Notes: generated from the sequence alone by a model not told the origin. DNA of 64,000 nt from Paraburkholderia phosphatilytica (GCF_003443895.1 NZ_QQOA01000029.1:1-64000); one strand, 5' to 3'; positions 33,371 through 42,630 are shown, counted from the first letter of the stretch. Made by a program: numbers and translations.

Positions 33371-34723
33371 TCAGCGCGCAGCGGCGGTGGCGGCAAGGGC
33401 GCTTTCAATCGCGCTTTCAATCGCATCGCCGAGACGCTCGACGATGCGCGCGATGTCGTGCTCCGTGCAGATGAACGGCGGCGCGAGCAGCACGTGATCG
33501 CCGAGCCGGCCGTCCACCGTGCCGCCCATCGGATAGACCATCAGCCCACGCGCGAACGCTTCGCGCTTGATCGCGGCGTGCAGTTTCAGCGACGGGTCGA
33601 ACGGCGTCTTCGTCGCGCGGTCCTTCACGAGTTCCGCGCCGACGAAGAGTCCGCGCCCCCGCACGTCGCCGACGAACGGATGCTCCGCATAGCGCTCGCG
33701 CAACAGCGCGCGCAACTGCTCGCCACGCGCCTTCACGTTGTCGAGCAGCTGCTCTTCCGCGATCACGCGCTGCACTTCGAGCGCCGCCGCGCAGGCGGTG
33801 GCGTGACCGATATACGTATGGCCATGCTGGAAGAAACCCGAACCGCCGACGATCGCATCGTGGATCCGGTTGCTGACGAGCGTCGCACCGATCGGCTGGT
33901 AGCCCGCGCCGAGTCCCTTCGCGATGGTCAGCATATCCGGCGCAACGCCGTCTTCCTCGCACGCATACAGATAACCGGTGCGCCCCATGCCCGACATGAT
34001 CTCGTCGAGAATCAGCAGCACGCCATAGCGGTCGCACACCGCGCGTATCTTGCGGAAGTATTCGCGCACCGGCGGCACCGCGCCCAGCGTCGCGCCGACC
34101 ACCGTCTCCGCGACGAACGCGGCGACCGTGTTCGGCCCGAGTTCGAGGATCTTCGCTTCGAGTTCATCGGCGAGGCGCTGCGCGAACTGCTCGTCGCTTT
34201 CGTCGGCGCGCTGCTCGCGGTATGCGTAGCACGGGTTCACGTGATGCGCTTCGATCAGCAGCGGCAGGAACGGCTCGCGCCGCCACGCATTGCCGCCGAT
34301 CGCGAGCGCGCCGAGCGTGTTGCCGTGATAGCTCTGCCGGCGCGCGATGAAATGCCGGCGTTCCAGCTGGCCGGTTTCGACGAAATACTGGCGCGCGAGC
34401 TTCAGCGCGGCCTCGACGGCTTCCGACCCGCCCGACACGAAATACACGTGGCCGAGTCCTTCGGGTGCGGCGGCAACCAGATGATCGGCGAGCTGTTCCG
34501 CCGGCCCGGTCGTGAAAAACGACGTGTGCGCGTACGGCAGTTGCCGCGCCTGGCGCGCAATCGCGTCGATCACCCGCTGGTTGCTGTGCCCGAGGCACGA
34601 CACGGCGGCGCCGCCCGATGCGTCGATATAGCGCTTGCCGGTCGAATCGATGATCTCGATGCCGTCGCCGGCTACCGCAACGGGCAGCCTGGCTTTGGGC
34701 ATCCGGTGAAAGACGTTGGTCAT
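33371..34723 (-). CDS. Class III PLP aminotransferase (omega-transaminase-like)
   Basis: 450 residues. The family landmarks are GGAAVSCLGHSN, VYFVSGGSEAVEAALKLARQ (cofactor phosphate site), YHGNTLGALA, LILDEIMSGMGRTG with the ring-binding Asp, and the Schiff-base Lys in TIAKGLGAGYQPIGA. Converts an amine or omega-amino acid with a keto-acid acceptor. Context with a C45 acyltransferase/peptidase and RpiR regulator suggests catabolism of an amino compound, perhaps released by that enzyme. The last 15 residues are Ala-rich low complexity. Starts 68 nt after the C45 gene. Confidence 0.93.
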   Translation of the reverse strand: MTNVFHRMPKARLPVAVAGDGIEIIDSTGKRYIDASGGAAVSCLGHSNQRVIDAIARQARQLPYAHTSFFTTGPAEQLADHLVAAAPEGLGHVYFVSGGSEAVEAALKLARQYFVETGQLERRHFIARRQSYHGNTLGALAIGGNAWRREPFLPLLIEAHHVNPCYAYREQRADESDEQFAQRLADELEAKILELGPNTVAAFVAETVVGATLGAVPPVREYFRKIRAVCDRYGVLLILDEIMSGMGRTGYLYACEEDGVAPDMLTIAKGLGAGYQPIGATLVSNRIHDAIVGGSGFFQHGHTYIGHATACAAALEVQRVIAEEQLLDNVKARGEQLRALLRERYAEHPFVGDVRGRGLFVGAELVKDRATKTPFDPSLKLHAAIKREAFARGLMVYPMGGTVDGRLGDHVLLAPPFICTEHDIARIVERLGDAIESAIESALAATAAAR

Positions 34724-34791
34724 GATGAGGCTCCGGGTTCGGACGTGTCGGATTGGGTGTTCGGTGTTCAGTTTGCTCGTGCGGGCGCCGT

Positions 34792-35853
34792 TCAGCAGGT
34801 GCGCGCGATCAGTTGATCGAAGGTGGTGACGTGGTGCTGGACCACGCGCAGCGCGACGCCGTCTGCGCGCGGTTGCATCAGCGCGGTCGCGAGCGTGTTC
34901 TCGCCGTCGGGGTCGTGCGGATCGTCGCGGTAGATCGGCAGCCCGGACGGCGCCACGTCGTGCAGCGCGGCGACAAGCGCATCGGCGTTGCCCTCACGTT
35001 CCGCGCCCGGCAGCAGTTGCGCGAGACGAAGCTGACGGTCGCGCGAGGAATCGGTGACGATCTGCGCTTCGCTCTCGTGGCCGGTATGAATCAGATGGTT
35101 CGCATGACCGCGCAACGCGCCGACGGCTTCGATCGAGCAGCGCCGCGCCGTCGCCTCCACGCTGACGATGCGCGCTGTGCCGTCCGCTTCTCCGCTCTCC
35201 TCCACCGCGCCGAGCGTGTGATGAAAGCCGCTCGCGCGCGGCGTGTCGGAGAGCAACGCGAGCGCATCGTCGAGCGACGCGGCATCGAGCACTGCGCGCG
35301 CCAGCACCATGCGCGGCACGCCCACCCGCGGTTCGAGCAAGCGCACGTTGTTGATCGCCTGCGCGAGACCCGCGCGGTTTGCCGCGAACGTATGGCCCGG
35401 CAGCGAACCCGGATAGTAGAAGCTGACGAAACCGGGCTTGCCTTCCGGCTGCACGTCGACCAGCATGCAGCGGCCGCGCAGGCACGGGTCGCCGTCTTCG
35501 TTGTGCGCGATCCACGCGCCGCGCGGCGATACGGCGGCAAGCGTCGTGCAGCCGTCCGGTGTGCTGTGCGCGAGTTCGCCGCGGCAATTCCACAGGAACA
35601 CGTCGTCGGCGGACCGGCCGAGCCCCGCCGCGATGCCATCGAGCTCGTCGAGCAGCGCGGGGAAATGGCGCGCGGTCGCGGCGCGCAACGCAGCGACGAA
35701 CGGATGGCCGCGCCAGCGCTCGACCGCGCGCCACGCGTCGCTCTGCGCGAGGTACGCATCCATCACGGGACGCGCGAGTTCGCCGAGACGGCGGCCGATC
35801 GTTGCCGGATCGCCGGCGATGTGAACAGGATCGAGGGAAGCAGCGGAGGTCAT
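34792..35853 (-). CDS. C45-family (acyl-CoA:6-APA acyltransferase-like) Ntn hydrolase
   Basis: 353 residues from ATG 35853. C102 in DGCTTLAA follows a Gly and would become the N-terminal nucleophile after autocleavage, as in isopenicillin N acyltransferase relatives. WIAHNEDGDP and NRAGLAQAINNV are family motifs. Bacterial members hydrolyse or transfer acyl groups on amides; the substrate is not known. The open frame to 35991 carries no better start. It is the first gene after rpiR on the minus strand, with a candidate operator about 120-130 bp upstream of its start (35973-35984). Confidence 0.85.
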   Translation of the reverse strand: MTSAASLDPVHIAGDPATIGRRLGELARPVMDAYLAQSDAWRAVERWRGHPFVAALRAATARHFPALLDELDGIAAGLGRSADDVFLWNCRGELAHSTPDGCTTLAAVSPRGAWIAHNEDGDPCLRGRCMLVDVQPEGKPGFVSFYYPGSLPGHTFAANRAGLAQAINNVRLLEPRVGVPRMVLARAVLDAASLDDALALLSDTPRASGFHHTLGAVEESGEADGTARIVSVEATARRCSIEAVGALRGHANHLIHTGHESEAQIVTDSSRDRQLRLAQLLPGAEREGNADALVAALHDVAPSGLPIYRDDPHDPDGENTLATALMQPRADGVALRVVQHHVTTFDQLIARTC

Positions 35854-35972
35854 GCGCGGTGGAAACCTGGACGGAACGGTGCTCGAAAAACCGGCCTTGA
35901 CGCGCTGTGCGGATACGCGGATACGACTACGCGAGGTCGTCAACAGCAGGTGCATCTCCCGGATAGTAATGC

Positions 35973-35984
35973 AACATTTGTTGT
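35973..35984. promoter_or_regulatory. Candidate RpiR operator 1 (between rpiR and the C45 gene)
   Basis: AACATTTGTTGT, which is the exact reverse complement of the 12-mer ACAACAAATGTT found at 36937-36948. It lies in the 198-bp gap between the regulator's stop and the C45 start. The core AACATTTGTT is a near-palindrome. Two matching copies in front of the two genes make it a candidate binding site of the local regulator. Confidence 0.6.
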
Positions 35985-36051
35985 TGTTCAAGACGGCACG
36001 ACACCGTTCGATGCCAACGTGCCCGTCTAACGTGTCACTGCTTCACCGGCG

Positions 36052-36912
36052 TCACTGCACGTACGCGCCCTTCGCGTGCAGCGCCCGCTCCGCTTCCTCG
36101 AGCCGCGCGACCGCACCCGCACCTTCGAGCGCGAGCAGATGCGCGACCAGCGACTCGACGATCGCCATCGCCGCGACCAGCGACGGGAAAAACGACGGGC
36201 TGTCGTGCGTGAAGATCAGCACCTTGTCGGCGTTCAGCGCGATCGGCGAGACCGCGCTGTCGGTGATCGCGATCAGGCGGCTGCCCTTTTCACGCGCGGC
36301 CTCCGCTACCCGCGCCGCTTCGGCCGAATACGGCGCGAAGCTGATCACGACCGTCGCGCTGTCGCGCTCGATGCTGCGCAGCTGCATGTCGAGCGTGCCC
36401 GCCTCGCCGCTCAGCAGCGACACAGAGGAACGAAACAGCCGGTATCCATACAGCAGGCTGAACGCGACCGGATAGCACGAGCGGAACCCGGCGACATGCA
36501 CGTGCGCCGCGCGCCGCAACAGCTTCGCCGCTTCGATCGTGACGCGCGCGTTCTGCGCGGCCGTCACGTCGAGATTGTGCTGCTGCGAGCGCAGCAGGTC
36601 GTGCGCGAGCGCATCCTTCGCGTTCGAACGCACGAGCGAACGCGCGCGGCTCGTCAGCGGCTCGGGCCGCGTGCGCACACGCGCGACGAACAGCTCGCGC
36701 AGCTCGTTCCAGCCGGGAAAACCGAGCTGCTGCGACAGCCGCACGAGCGATGCCGGCTGCACCTGCGCGCGCTCCGCCACCTTGCGCATCGACGACACCG
36801 CGACCTCGTCGGGATGATCGAGCAGGAACGCGGCGCCGAGCTGGAACTGTGGACTGAATTCGGCGAAGCGCGAGCGGATCAAGGTGGCCAGCTGGTCGAA
36901 GGTAGCGGTCAT
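36052..36912 (-). CDS. RpiR/MurR-family transcriptional regulator (HTH plus SIS domain)
   Basis: 286 residues. The N-terminal HTH_6 domain (about 5-80) contains SMRKVAERAQVQPASLVRLS and the following GFPGWNELRELF. The SIS domain (about 120-260) contains AAHVHVAGFRSCYPVAFSLL, which normally binds a phosphosugar, although many RpiR proteins in this group sense other metabolites. Two 12-bp inverted copies of ACAACAAATGTT sit upstream of this gene and upstream of the C45 gene, so it probably autoregulates and controls the C45-aminotransferase-CMD genes. Confidence 0.9.
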   Translation of the reverse strand: MTATFDQLATLIRSRFAEFSPQFQLGAAFLLDHPDEVAVSSMRKVAERAQVQPASLVRLSQQLGFPGWNELRELFVARVRTRPEPLTSRARSLVRSNAKDALAHDLLRSQQHNLDVTAAQNARVTIEAAKLLRRAAHVHVAGFRSCYPVAFSLLYGYRLFRSSVSLLSGEAGTLDMQLRSIERDSATVVISFAPYSAEAARVAEAAREKGSRLIAITDSAVSPIALNADKVLIFTHDSPSFFPSLVAAMAIVESLVAHLLALEGAGAVARLEEAERALHAKGAYVQ

Positions 36913-36936
36913 GCGCGGTCCGGTGGTGACGGGTTG

Positions 36937-36948
36937 ACAACAAATGTT
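36937..36948. promoter_or_regulatory. Candidate RpiR operator 2 (upstream of rpiR)
   Basis: ACAACAAATGTT, 25-36 bp before the rpiR start, identical to the reverse complement of 35973-35984. Adjacent TTGACA at 36934-36939 on the plus strand is on the wrong strand for rpiR, so it is not counted as its promoter. Confidence 0.6.
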
Positions 36949-37002
36949 ACCACCGGGACAACGCGCGGCCGGCGAACCGTCGTTACGACAGCGCGATCGT
37001 TT

Positions 37003-37446
37003 TCATGTCGTCCTTGGCCAGGGAAGCGGCGACGCGATGTGAACCAGTGCGTTCGCGTCCAGCGCCCGCGGCAGCGCGGATTCGACTCGCGCATCTTCAT
37101 ACGCGCGCATCCGTTCGACACGCACGAGCGCCCACTTCTGCTTTACCGACTGCCGCTGGATGCGCGGATCGCCCATCGACCTCAAATACTCGTCGTGGCG
37201 ATAGCGGTAGAAGCGCCGGAAGTAGTCGTCGCCAGGCAGCCCGCTGTCGAGCGCGAGCAGCACGCCGTAGTCGAGTCTTCGCGGATCGCTGACGGATTCG
37301 ACGGCCTTCTCGAGCACGCAATACCGCTGCGCATAGCTCAACTCCGGCCCGCACAGATCATGAAAGCGCTGATAGCTGAGCACGCTGCGTTTGATTGCGG
37401 CGCGCAGCAGCGCGCGGGCAATGCGTTCGGTCAATTCGTCTTCCAC
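37003..37446 (-). CDS. Hypothetical protein, basic and helical
   Basis: 147 residues from GTG 37446. The start is decided by GGAGG 6 nt upstream; an open frame to 37530 has no ribosome site. No family recognised. Arg- and Tyr-rich, with FHDLCGPELSYAQRYCVLEK and a cluster FRRFYRYRHDEYLRSM; no membrane segment or signal. It stands alone next to an AT-rich region. Confidence 0.65.
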   Translation of the reverse strand: MEDELTERIARALLRAAIKRSVLSYQRFHDLCGPELSYAQRYCVLEKAVESVSDPRRLDYGVLLALDSGLPGDDYFRRFYRYRHDEYLRSMGDPRIQRQSVKQKWALVRVERMRAYEDARVESALPRALDANALVHIASPLPWPRTT

Positions 37447-38062
37447 AGCGTGCCTCCAATTCGGCTGATTGAACCGGCTTCTGTTTATTCGCAAATGCAG
37501 CGGCATCCGCCGATAAATTCCATTCGACACATACTTACATCTTCATTGCGAAATCACTTTAAATCGATTACCAGTTCCGCAGCTGTCCGTCATTGCGCGG
37601 AACACGCAGATAAAATCGCGGCCAGCACAAAGACAACCGCATGGTCTAAATATGAAAATGAAAGCAGGCCGGTCAGAAATAGCCCGGCAAGGCGCAGTCG
37701 ATACGAAAGCGGATTGCTATACGACGTTGCGCGCGGAGCGCAGCGGGCCCCGCACACAGGACGTATGCGGCAATATGTGTTGTCTCGCGCACTACTGCGA
37801 ACATCGATTATCAAGCGATAAATCAGGTTAGCAAACGGGGTGCCTGAACGCAAGCTTTCCAGGCAGTTTTAAAATCGGCGGATTCGATTTACAGTCCGGC
37901 AAGAACAAAGCCATTCAATCGTTTCAGCCGGCTAAACAATATAATGAGCCCATCGGGATTCGACTTCTCATGATTTTTTTGATCTGCCGACACATCGGCC
38001 CGCAAAACCATTATTGATGGTGAGGCCAATATTCATGCCGATGCCGCCGAGGAGTCCGGACC
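37447..38062. other. AT-rich intergenic region
   Basis: About 610 bp, markedly AT-rich from 37500 to 38040. It holds the promoter regions of the hypothetical gene (minus) and of the HTH gene (plus). An 87-codon minus-strand open frame at 37590-37853 has one hydrophobic stretch but no recognisable family or ribosome site. No hairpin stood out. Confidence 0.55.
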
Positions 38063-38467
38063 ATGCCGTCACGCCGAGAAGATCTTCCCGTCGTCGCGCG
38101 CAGGTTGAAGGCGGGCCGCATGCTTCTCGAAGGTGCATCGATCCAGGAGGTCGCCCGCGCCCATCAGTTGACGCCCGCCACGGTGAGGAAGTACAAGCTG
38201 CTGGTCGAGGCCGGCGGTCTCGATGCGCTCGCCGCGATCAGCGTGGGTGGGCGCATCTCCGCGCTCGACCCGGACGCGCTCGACTGGATCGCGCAAGCGC
38301 TCGGCGGCTCGGCCATGGAGCACGGCTTTCCGTCGGAGGCGTGGACCAACGCGCGTCTGCGCGAACTGATCGCGCGTCGTTTCGGCGTCCACTATTCGCG
38401 CGTGTACGCGTGGCAACTCGCGACGCGGCTCGGCCTCGGGCACCGGCTATCGAAGTTGCGCAAATGA
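38063..38467 (+). CDS. Stand-alone winged-helix HTH protein (IS630-transposase-like DNA-binding domain)
   Basis: 134 residues. ARRLKAGRMLLEGASIQEVA and the following ARAHQLTPATVRKYKL form a helix-turn-helix, and WTNARLRELIARRFGVHYSR followed by YAWQLATRLGLGHR forms a second winged helix. This two-HTH pattern is the N-terminal DNA-binding part of IS630-type transposases. No DDE catalytic domain follows: the reading frame stops after LSKLRK. Similar stand-alone proteins in Burkholderia-group genomes are annotated as regulators. GAGGA lies 12 nt upstream. It could be a domesticated or truncated transposase, or a genuine regulator. Confidence 0.8.
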   Translation: MPSRREDLPVVARRLKAGRMLLEGASIQEVARAHQLTPATVRKYKLLVEAGGLDALAAISVGGRISALDPDALDWIAQALGGSAMEHGFPSEAWTNARLRELIARRFGVHYSRVYAWQLATRLGLGHRLSKLRK

Positions 38468-38522
38468 AGCGGGGCGCTGTCAGCGCCCCTGCTCCTGCCC
38501 AACGCCAGCGTCGCGCGCAGCG

Positions 38523-40808
38523 CTATAGCAGCGCCACCACCCGCACGTCGCCCTGCCCGGCCGATGCGACCACCTTGCCGTCCACCCGACGGAACGTGAT
38601 CGACACCGTCGCATCGCCCACCCGCAGATCGCCGACCTCGAGCCAGTCAATGCCCTCGGGCAGCATCGGCTGTTCGATCAGCACCTCGCGGCGCGCGGCA
38701 TCGACGGACAGGCCGAGACACGCTTCGAGCATCATGAACGGCGAGCCTGCCGCCCATGCCTGCGGCAGGCACGCGACCGGATACGCGGTGGGCGGCTCGC
38801 CGCGCCGGCGCGGGAAGCCACAGAACAGTTCCGGCAGCCGCATATCGAAGTTCACCGCCGCCTGGAACAGCGCCTGCAGCAGACGCACGGCGGCCGCCTT
38901 CGCGCCGTAGCGCGCGAGACCGCGCGCGCAGATCGCGTTGTCGTGCGGCCAGACCGAGCCGTTGTGATACGCCATCGGGTTGAAGCGCGCCTGACCCGCC
39001 GCGAGCGTGCGCACGCCCCAGCCGGTGTGGAACAGCGTCGATTCGAGCCCGCGCGCCACCGCCTCGCCGCGCGACCGTTCGGCCAGCCCGAACGCGAGCA
39101 GATGGCCCGCATTCGATGCGAGCACGCGGCACAGGTCGCCGTGGCCATCCAGCGCGATGCCGTAGAAGTTCGCGTCGTCCATCCAGTACTGCTCTTCGAC
39201 ACAGGTGCGGATTTTCGTCGCGCGCGCGGCATAGCCTTCAGCCGCGGAAGCATCGCCGCGATGCCGCGCGAAGTGCGCCATCGTGTCGAACGCGGCGCTC
39301 GCGTACGCCTGCACTTCGACCAGCGCGATCGGCCCATCGGGGAAACGGCCGTCCGCATGGAACACGGAATCGTGGCTGTCCTTCCACCCCTGGTTCGCAA
39401 GGCCGCCCTCCGATGCGCGCTGGTAATCGAGGAGGCCATAACGGTTGCGGTCGCACACGCCCGCCACCCACTGCGCAGCGAGATCGAGCGCGGGCCACAA
39501 CTCGTCGATCAACGCGAAGTCATTGGTGCGCGCCGCATATGCGCCGGCCAGCACGATGAAGAGCGGTGTCGTGTCGACGCCGCCGTAGTACAGCGCGAAC
39601 GGCACCTCGCCTGAAGCCGCCATTTCGCTGCGCCGCATCTCGTGCATGATCTTGCCGACCGCGGCGTCGCGAAACGCCGAGTTCTCGCGCGCCTGATGCT
39701 GCGCGAGAAAGCGCAGCACGCCGCGCGCGAGCGCCGGCTGCAGCCACAGCGTCTGCAGCGACGTGATTACCGCATCGCGGCCGAACGGCGTGGAGAACCA
39801 CGGAATGCCCGCGTACGGATACGGGCCCGAATCGAGATCCGTGGTGAGCAGGCCGAGGTCGGCGAACGAGCGGTCGATCCATGCATTGAAGAGCGGATTG
39901 CTCGAACGCACGCGCGCCGACGAGCGGCGCCGCTCGCGCATCACGAGGTGGGCGTCGACCAGCGCGGCGCGCACCGCTGCACGTCCGACGCGCGGCCGCG
40001 CCGCATCGATCTGCGACAGATGCAGCGTGCCCGGCGCATGCGGCGGCGCCGCGGTGGAGACTTCGCTTGCCTTCGCGCTGTGCGGCTTCACCTGCACCGC
40101 GACCGACACATAGATCGACACGCACGCCTGCGCCGGCAACTGCACCGAGTAGTCCGCGCGATTAGCGAAAAGCTTGTCCGGCGCCGGCGAAAATGCGATC
40201 CGCACGTTGCGCTCGACATCGTCGAGGCCGACATAACCGAGCGCAACCTCGCCGTTCTCGACATGCGCCGGCACGATCTCGCCGCGCTTGTTGCGCTTGA
40301 GACCGCGTACTTCGAACATGTCGCGAAAGTCGCTCGCGAAGGAAATGGACAGCGGCACCACAGCATCTGTAGTGCCGTAGTTGGTGAGTTCGATTGCTTC
40401 GTTGAGCACCGTGCCCGACAGCACGCGCACACGCTCGACGTGGATCACGCCTTCCGGCGTGCTCGACCCGCCGAGCGGCGGCAGCGGCCGGTTCGTCAGA
40501 TGCGCGGTGAATGCCGCGTTGTCGCTGCTGACCGCGCCGGACAACAGCGACGGCGCGCGGCCGCCAAACGTGAGCCGCAGCTCCGACAGCACGCGCGTGT
40601 CGTTGACGAAGAGACCATCGTCGCGGCCCGTGATGTCGCCGAGCGCATCGTTCACGATGAACGTGTTGCCCGCCTTCAGCACGTACTGGTTCGCGGACGC
40701 GACGCTTTCCTTCTCGGGCGCGATGAACACGCTGTCCTGCGGGTCCTCGTCGTCGTATTCGACCTTGCCCGCGTGAGTCAGCCCGCCGAGGTCTTCTGGA
40801 TCCTGCAT
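38523..40808 (-). CDS. Amylo-alpha-1,6-glucosidase / glycogen debranching-type enzyme
   Basis: 761 residues. The N-terminal beta domain (about 35-290) is the GDE N-terminal bis domain with GLFVNDTRVLSELRL. The C-terminal (alpha/alpha)6 barrel has PYAGIPWFSTPFGRDAVITS, typical of bacterial amylo-alpha-1,6-glucosidases, and FNPMAYHNGSVWPHDNAICA holding the conserved Trp-Pro-His-Asp. Acts on glycogen or maltodextrins in the cytoplasm. On the minus strand it lies downstream of citrate synthase, with a stem-loop at 40890-40921 between them, so it may be transcribed separately. Confidence 0.9.
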   Translation of the reverse strand: MQDPEDLGGLTHAGKVEYDDEDPQDSVFIAPEKESVASANQYVLKAGNTFIVNDALGDITGRDDGLFVNDTRVLSELRLTFGGRAPSLLSGAVSSDNAAFTAHLTNRPLPPLGGSSTPEGVIHVERVRVLSGTVLNEAIELTNYGTTDAVVPLSISFASDFRDMFEVRGLKRNKRGEIVPAHVENGEVALGYVGLDDVERNVRIAFSPAPDKLFANRADYSVQLPAQACVSIYVSVAVQVKPHSAKASEVSTAAPPHAPGTLHLSQIDAARPRVGRAAVRAALVDAHLVMRERRRSSARVRSSNPLFNAWIDRSFADLGLLTTDLDSGPYPYAGIPWFSTPFGRDAVITSLQTLWLQPALARGVLRFLAQHQARENSAFRDAAVGKIMHEMRRSEMAASGEVPFALYYGGVDTTPLFIVLAGAYAARTNDFALIDELWPALDLAAQWVAGVCDRNRYGLLDYQRASEGGLANQGWKDSHDSVFHADGRFPDGPIALVEVQAYASAAFDTMAHFARHRGDASAAEGYAARATKIRTCVEEQYWMDDANFYGIALDGHGDLCRVLASNAGHLLAFGLAERSRGEAVARGLESTLFHTGWGVRTLAAGQARFNPMAYHNGSVWPHDNAICARGLARYGAKAAAVRLLQALFQAAVNFDMRLPELFCGFPRRRGEPPTAYPVACLPQAWAAGSPFMMLEACLGLSVDAARREVLIEQPMLPEGIDWLEVGDLRVGDATVSITFRRVDGKVVASAGQGDVRVVALL

Positions 40809-40889
40809 CGTGTGGCTCCTGTCCGGTTTGCTTCGTTCCGATTGTAGAGGGTCTCGGACCGAAGCACACCGACAGGGCGATTGCGGATT

Positions 40890-40921
40890 CCATTCGCCAC
40901 GCGAAACGCGATAGCGAATGG
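40890..40921. terminator. Compound hairpin between citrate synthase and the debranching enzyme
   Basis: CCATTCGC (40890-40897) pairs with GCGAATGG (40914-40921), and inside it CGCG (40900-40903) pairs with CGCG (40907-40910). It lies 7 nt beyond the gltA stop on the minus strand. No U-tract follows, so it may act with Rho or as an RNA-stabilising end rather than as an intrinsic terminator. Confidence 0.45.
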
Positions 40922-40927
40922 CTGTCG

Positions 40928-42232
40928 TCAGCGCTTCGCGATCGGCTTCGCCTCACGCGGCGTCTCGCCGATGAAGAGCTGACGCGGACGGCCGATCTTC
41001 TGCTCGGGGTCGGCGATCATCTCGTTCCACTGCGCGATCCAGCCCACCGTGCGCGCCATCGCGAAGATGCACGTGAACATCGACGTCGGAATGCCCAGCG
41101 CGCGCTGCACGATGCCCGAGTAGAAATCGACGTTCGGATACAGCTTGCGCGACACGAAGTATTCGTCTTCCAGCGCGATCTTTTCAAGCGCCATCGCGAG
41201 CTTGAACAGCGGGTCGTCGTGCAGGCCGAGTTCTTCCAGCACTTCGTGGCAGGTCTCGCGCATCAGCTTCGCGCGCGGATCGTAGTTCTTGTACACGCGG
41301 TGACCGAAGCCCATCAGCTTCACGCCCGAGTTCTTGTCCTTCACCTGCTCGATGAACGTCGGAATGTTGTCGACCGAGCCGATCTCTTCGAGCATGTTGA
41401 GCGCGGCTTCGTTCGCACCGCCGTGCGCCGGGCCCCACAGACACGCGATACCGGCCGCGATACACGCGAACGGATTCGCACCCGACGAACCGGCCAGACG
41501 CACGGTGGACGTCGACGCGTTCTGCTCGTGATCGGCGTGCAGGATCAGGATGCGGTCCAGCGCGCGCACCAGCACGTCGTTGACCTTGTACTCTTCGCAC
41601 GGGTTCGAGAACATCATGTGCATGAAGTTCGCGCTGTACGACAGTTCGTTCTTCGGATACACGAACGGCTGGCCGATGCTGTACTTGTACGCCATCGCGA
41701 CGAGCGTCGGCAGCTTCGCGATCATGCGCGTCGCCGAGATGTCGCGATGCTCCGCGTTCGTGATGTCGAGCGAGTCGTGATAGAACGCGGACAGCGCACC
41801 CACCGCCGCAACGAGGATTGACATCGGATGCGCGTCGCGGCGAAAACCGCGGAAGAAGAAGTGCATCTGCTCATGCACGAGCGTGTGCTTCGTCACGGCT
41901 TCGACGAATGCGTCCTTTTCCTGCGCGTTCGGCAGTTCGCCCTTCAGCAGCAGATAGCAGGTTTCGAGGAAGTCGGCGTTCTGCGCGAGGTCGTCGATCG
42001 GATAGCCGCGGTACAGCAGCTCGCCCTTGTCGCCGTCGATATACGTGATCGACGAATTGCACGCCGCCGTCGACATGAAGCCCGGGTCGTACGTGAACTT
42101 GCCGGTCTGCCCGTACAACTTGCGGATATCGATCACGTCCGGGCCCATCGTGCCCTGGTAGACCGGCAGGTCGATGGTGGTGTCGCTGTCTGAGAAGCGC
42201 AGTGTTGCGTGCGAACTGGAGGAGGCATTCAT
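40928..42232 (-). CDS. gltA: Citrate synthase (type II)
   Basis: 434 residues, the hexameric Gram-negative type. Catalytic residues are the His in LILHADHEQNAS, the His in WGPAHGGANEAA, and the Asp in NVDFYSGIV. LMGFGHRVYKNYDPRA and the C-terminal GRPRQLFIG are family motifs. First step of the TCA cycle. The sdhCDAB genes that often neighbour gltA in this group are not in the window, so this may be a second, stand-alone copy. Divergent to the region carrying a candidate structured RNA (42500-42630). Confidence 0.94.
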   Translation of the reverse strand: MNASSSSHATLRFSDSDTTIDLPVYQGTMGPDVIDIRKLYGQTGKFTYDPGFMSTAACNSSITYIDGDKGELLYRGYPIDDLAQNADFLETCYLLLKGELPNAQEKDAFVEAVTKHTLVHEQMHFFFRGFRRDAHPMSILVAAVGALSAFYHDSLDITNAEHRDISATRMIAKLPTLVAMAYKYSIGQPFVYPKNELSYSANFMHMMFSNPCEEYKVNDVLVRALDRILILHADHEQNASTSTVRLAGSSGANPFACIAAGIACLWGPAHGGANEAALNMLEEIGSVDNIPTFIEQVKDKNSGVKLMGFGHRVYKNYDPRAKLMRETCHEVLEELGLHDDPLFKLAMALEKIALEDEYFVSRKLYPNVDFYSGIVQRALGIPTSMFTCIFAMARTVGWIAQWNEMIADPEQKIGRPRQLFIGETPREAKPIAKR

Positions 42233-42499
42233 GAGCGTGTTCCTTGTCGTATCACGGCTGTCGGTGACATGCCGGTGACGCGTCGCCGCCGTCCAGAGCA
42301 GGACCGGGCGCGCCGTGTCCCGGCCCTGCCGCGCATTCTAAGGCGAGGTCGCACCGTCATTCAGATGAAAGCACACAACAATCCATACCGCGGCCGGCAA
42401 CACTCGCACCCTGCGAAGCTGCTGCGGCCACCGTCTGTCGTGGCGGTTGCACGAATACCGCGCGAACTTCCGGCTAACCGAAAGCCCGTTGCAAGCGTT
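42233..42499. other. gltA upstream region
   Basis: About 270 bp upstream of the citrate synthase start, containing its presumed promoter and 5' untranslated region. I see no recognisable motif beyond a gradual rise in A+T towards 42500. Confidence 0.5.
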
Positions 42500-42630
42500 G
42501 TGCATCGGGAAACAATGTTTTGCTTTTGAGAGAAGCAAACTATCGTGGTTCCTCTGCAATACTCAGGGTATCCACTAGGTCAGGGGCATGCCGAAAGGCT
42601 CGCCGTCACGCGCAGGTGACGGCTTTTTTT
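42500..42630 (+). ncRNA. Candidate structured leader or small RNA ending in a strong terminator
   Basis: A first hairpin has GTTTGCTT-type arms at 42517-42525 and 42533-42540 (one bulged T). A small GNRA-capped hairpin, GCC-GAAA-GGC, follows near 42590. A textbook intrinsic terminator ends it: GCCGTCAC (42602-42609), loop GCGCAG, GTGACGGC (42616-42623), then seven T. The terminator sits only 35 nt before the ATG at 42665. A promoter by eye is weak (TTGCAA 42489, AACAAT 42511). It could be a free sRNA or a riboswitch-like leader that attenuates the next gene. I cannot match it to a named RNA family. Confidence 0.4.
42602..42630 (+). terminator. Rho-independent terminator before the 133-residue protein gene
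   Basis: An 8-bp perfect stem (GCCGTCAC / GTGACGGC) with a 6-nt loop, immediately followed by TTTTTTT. It is one of the clearest intrinsic terminators in the window, and it lies upstream of a gene, not downstream of one. Confidence 0.9.
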
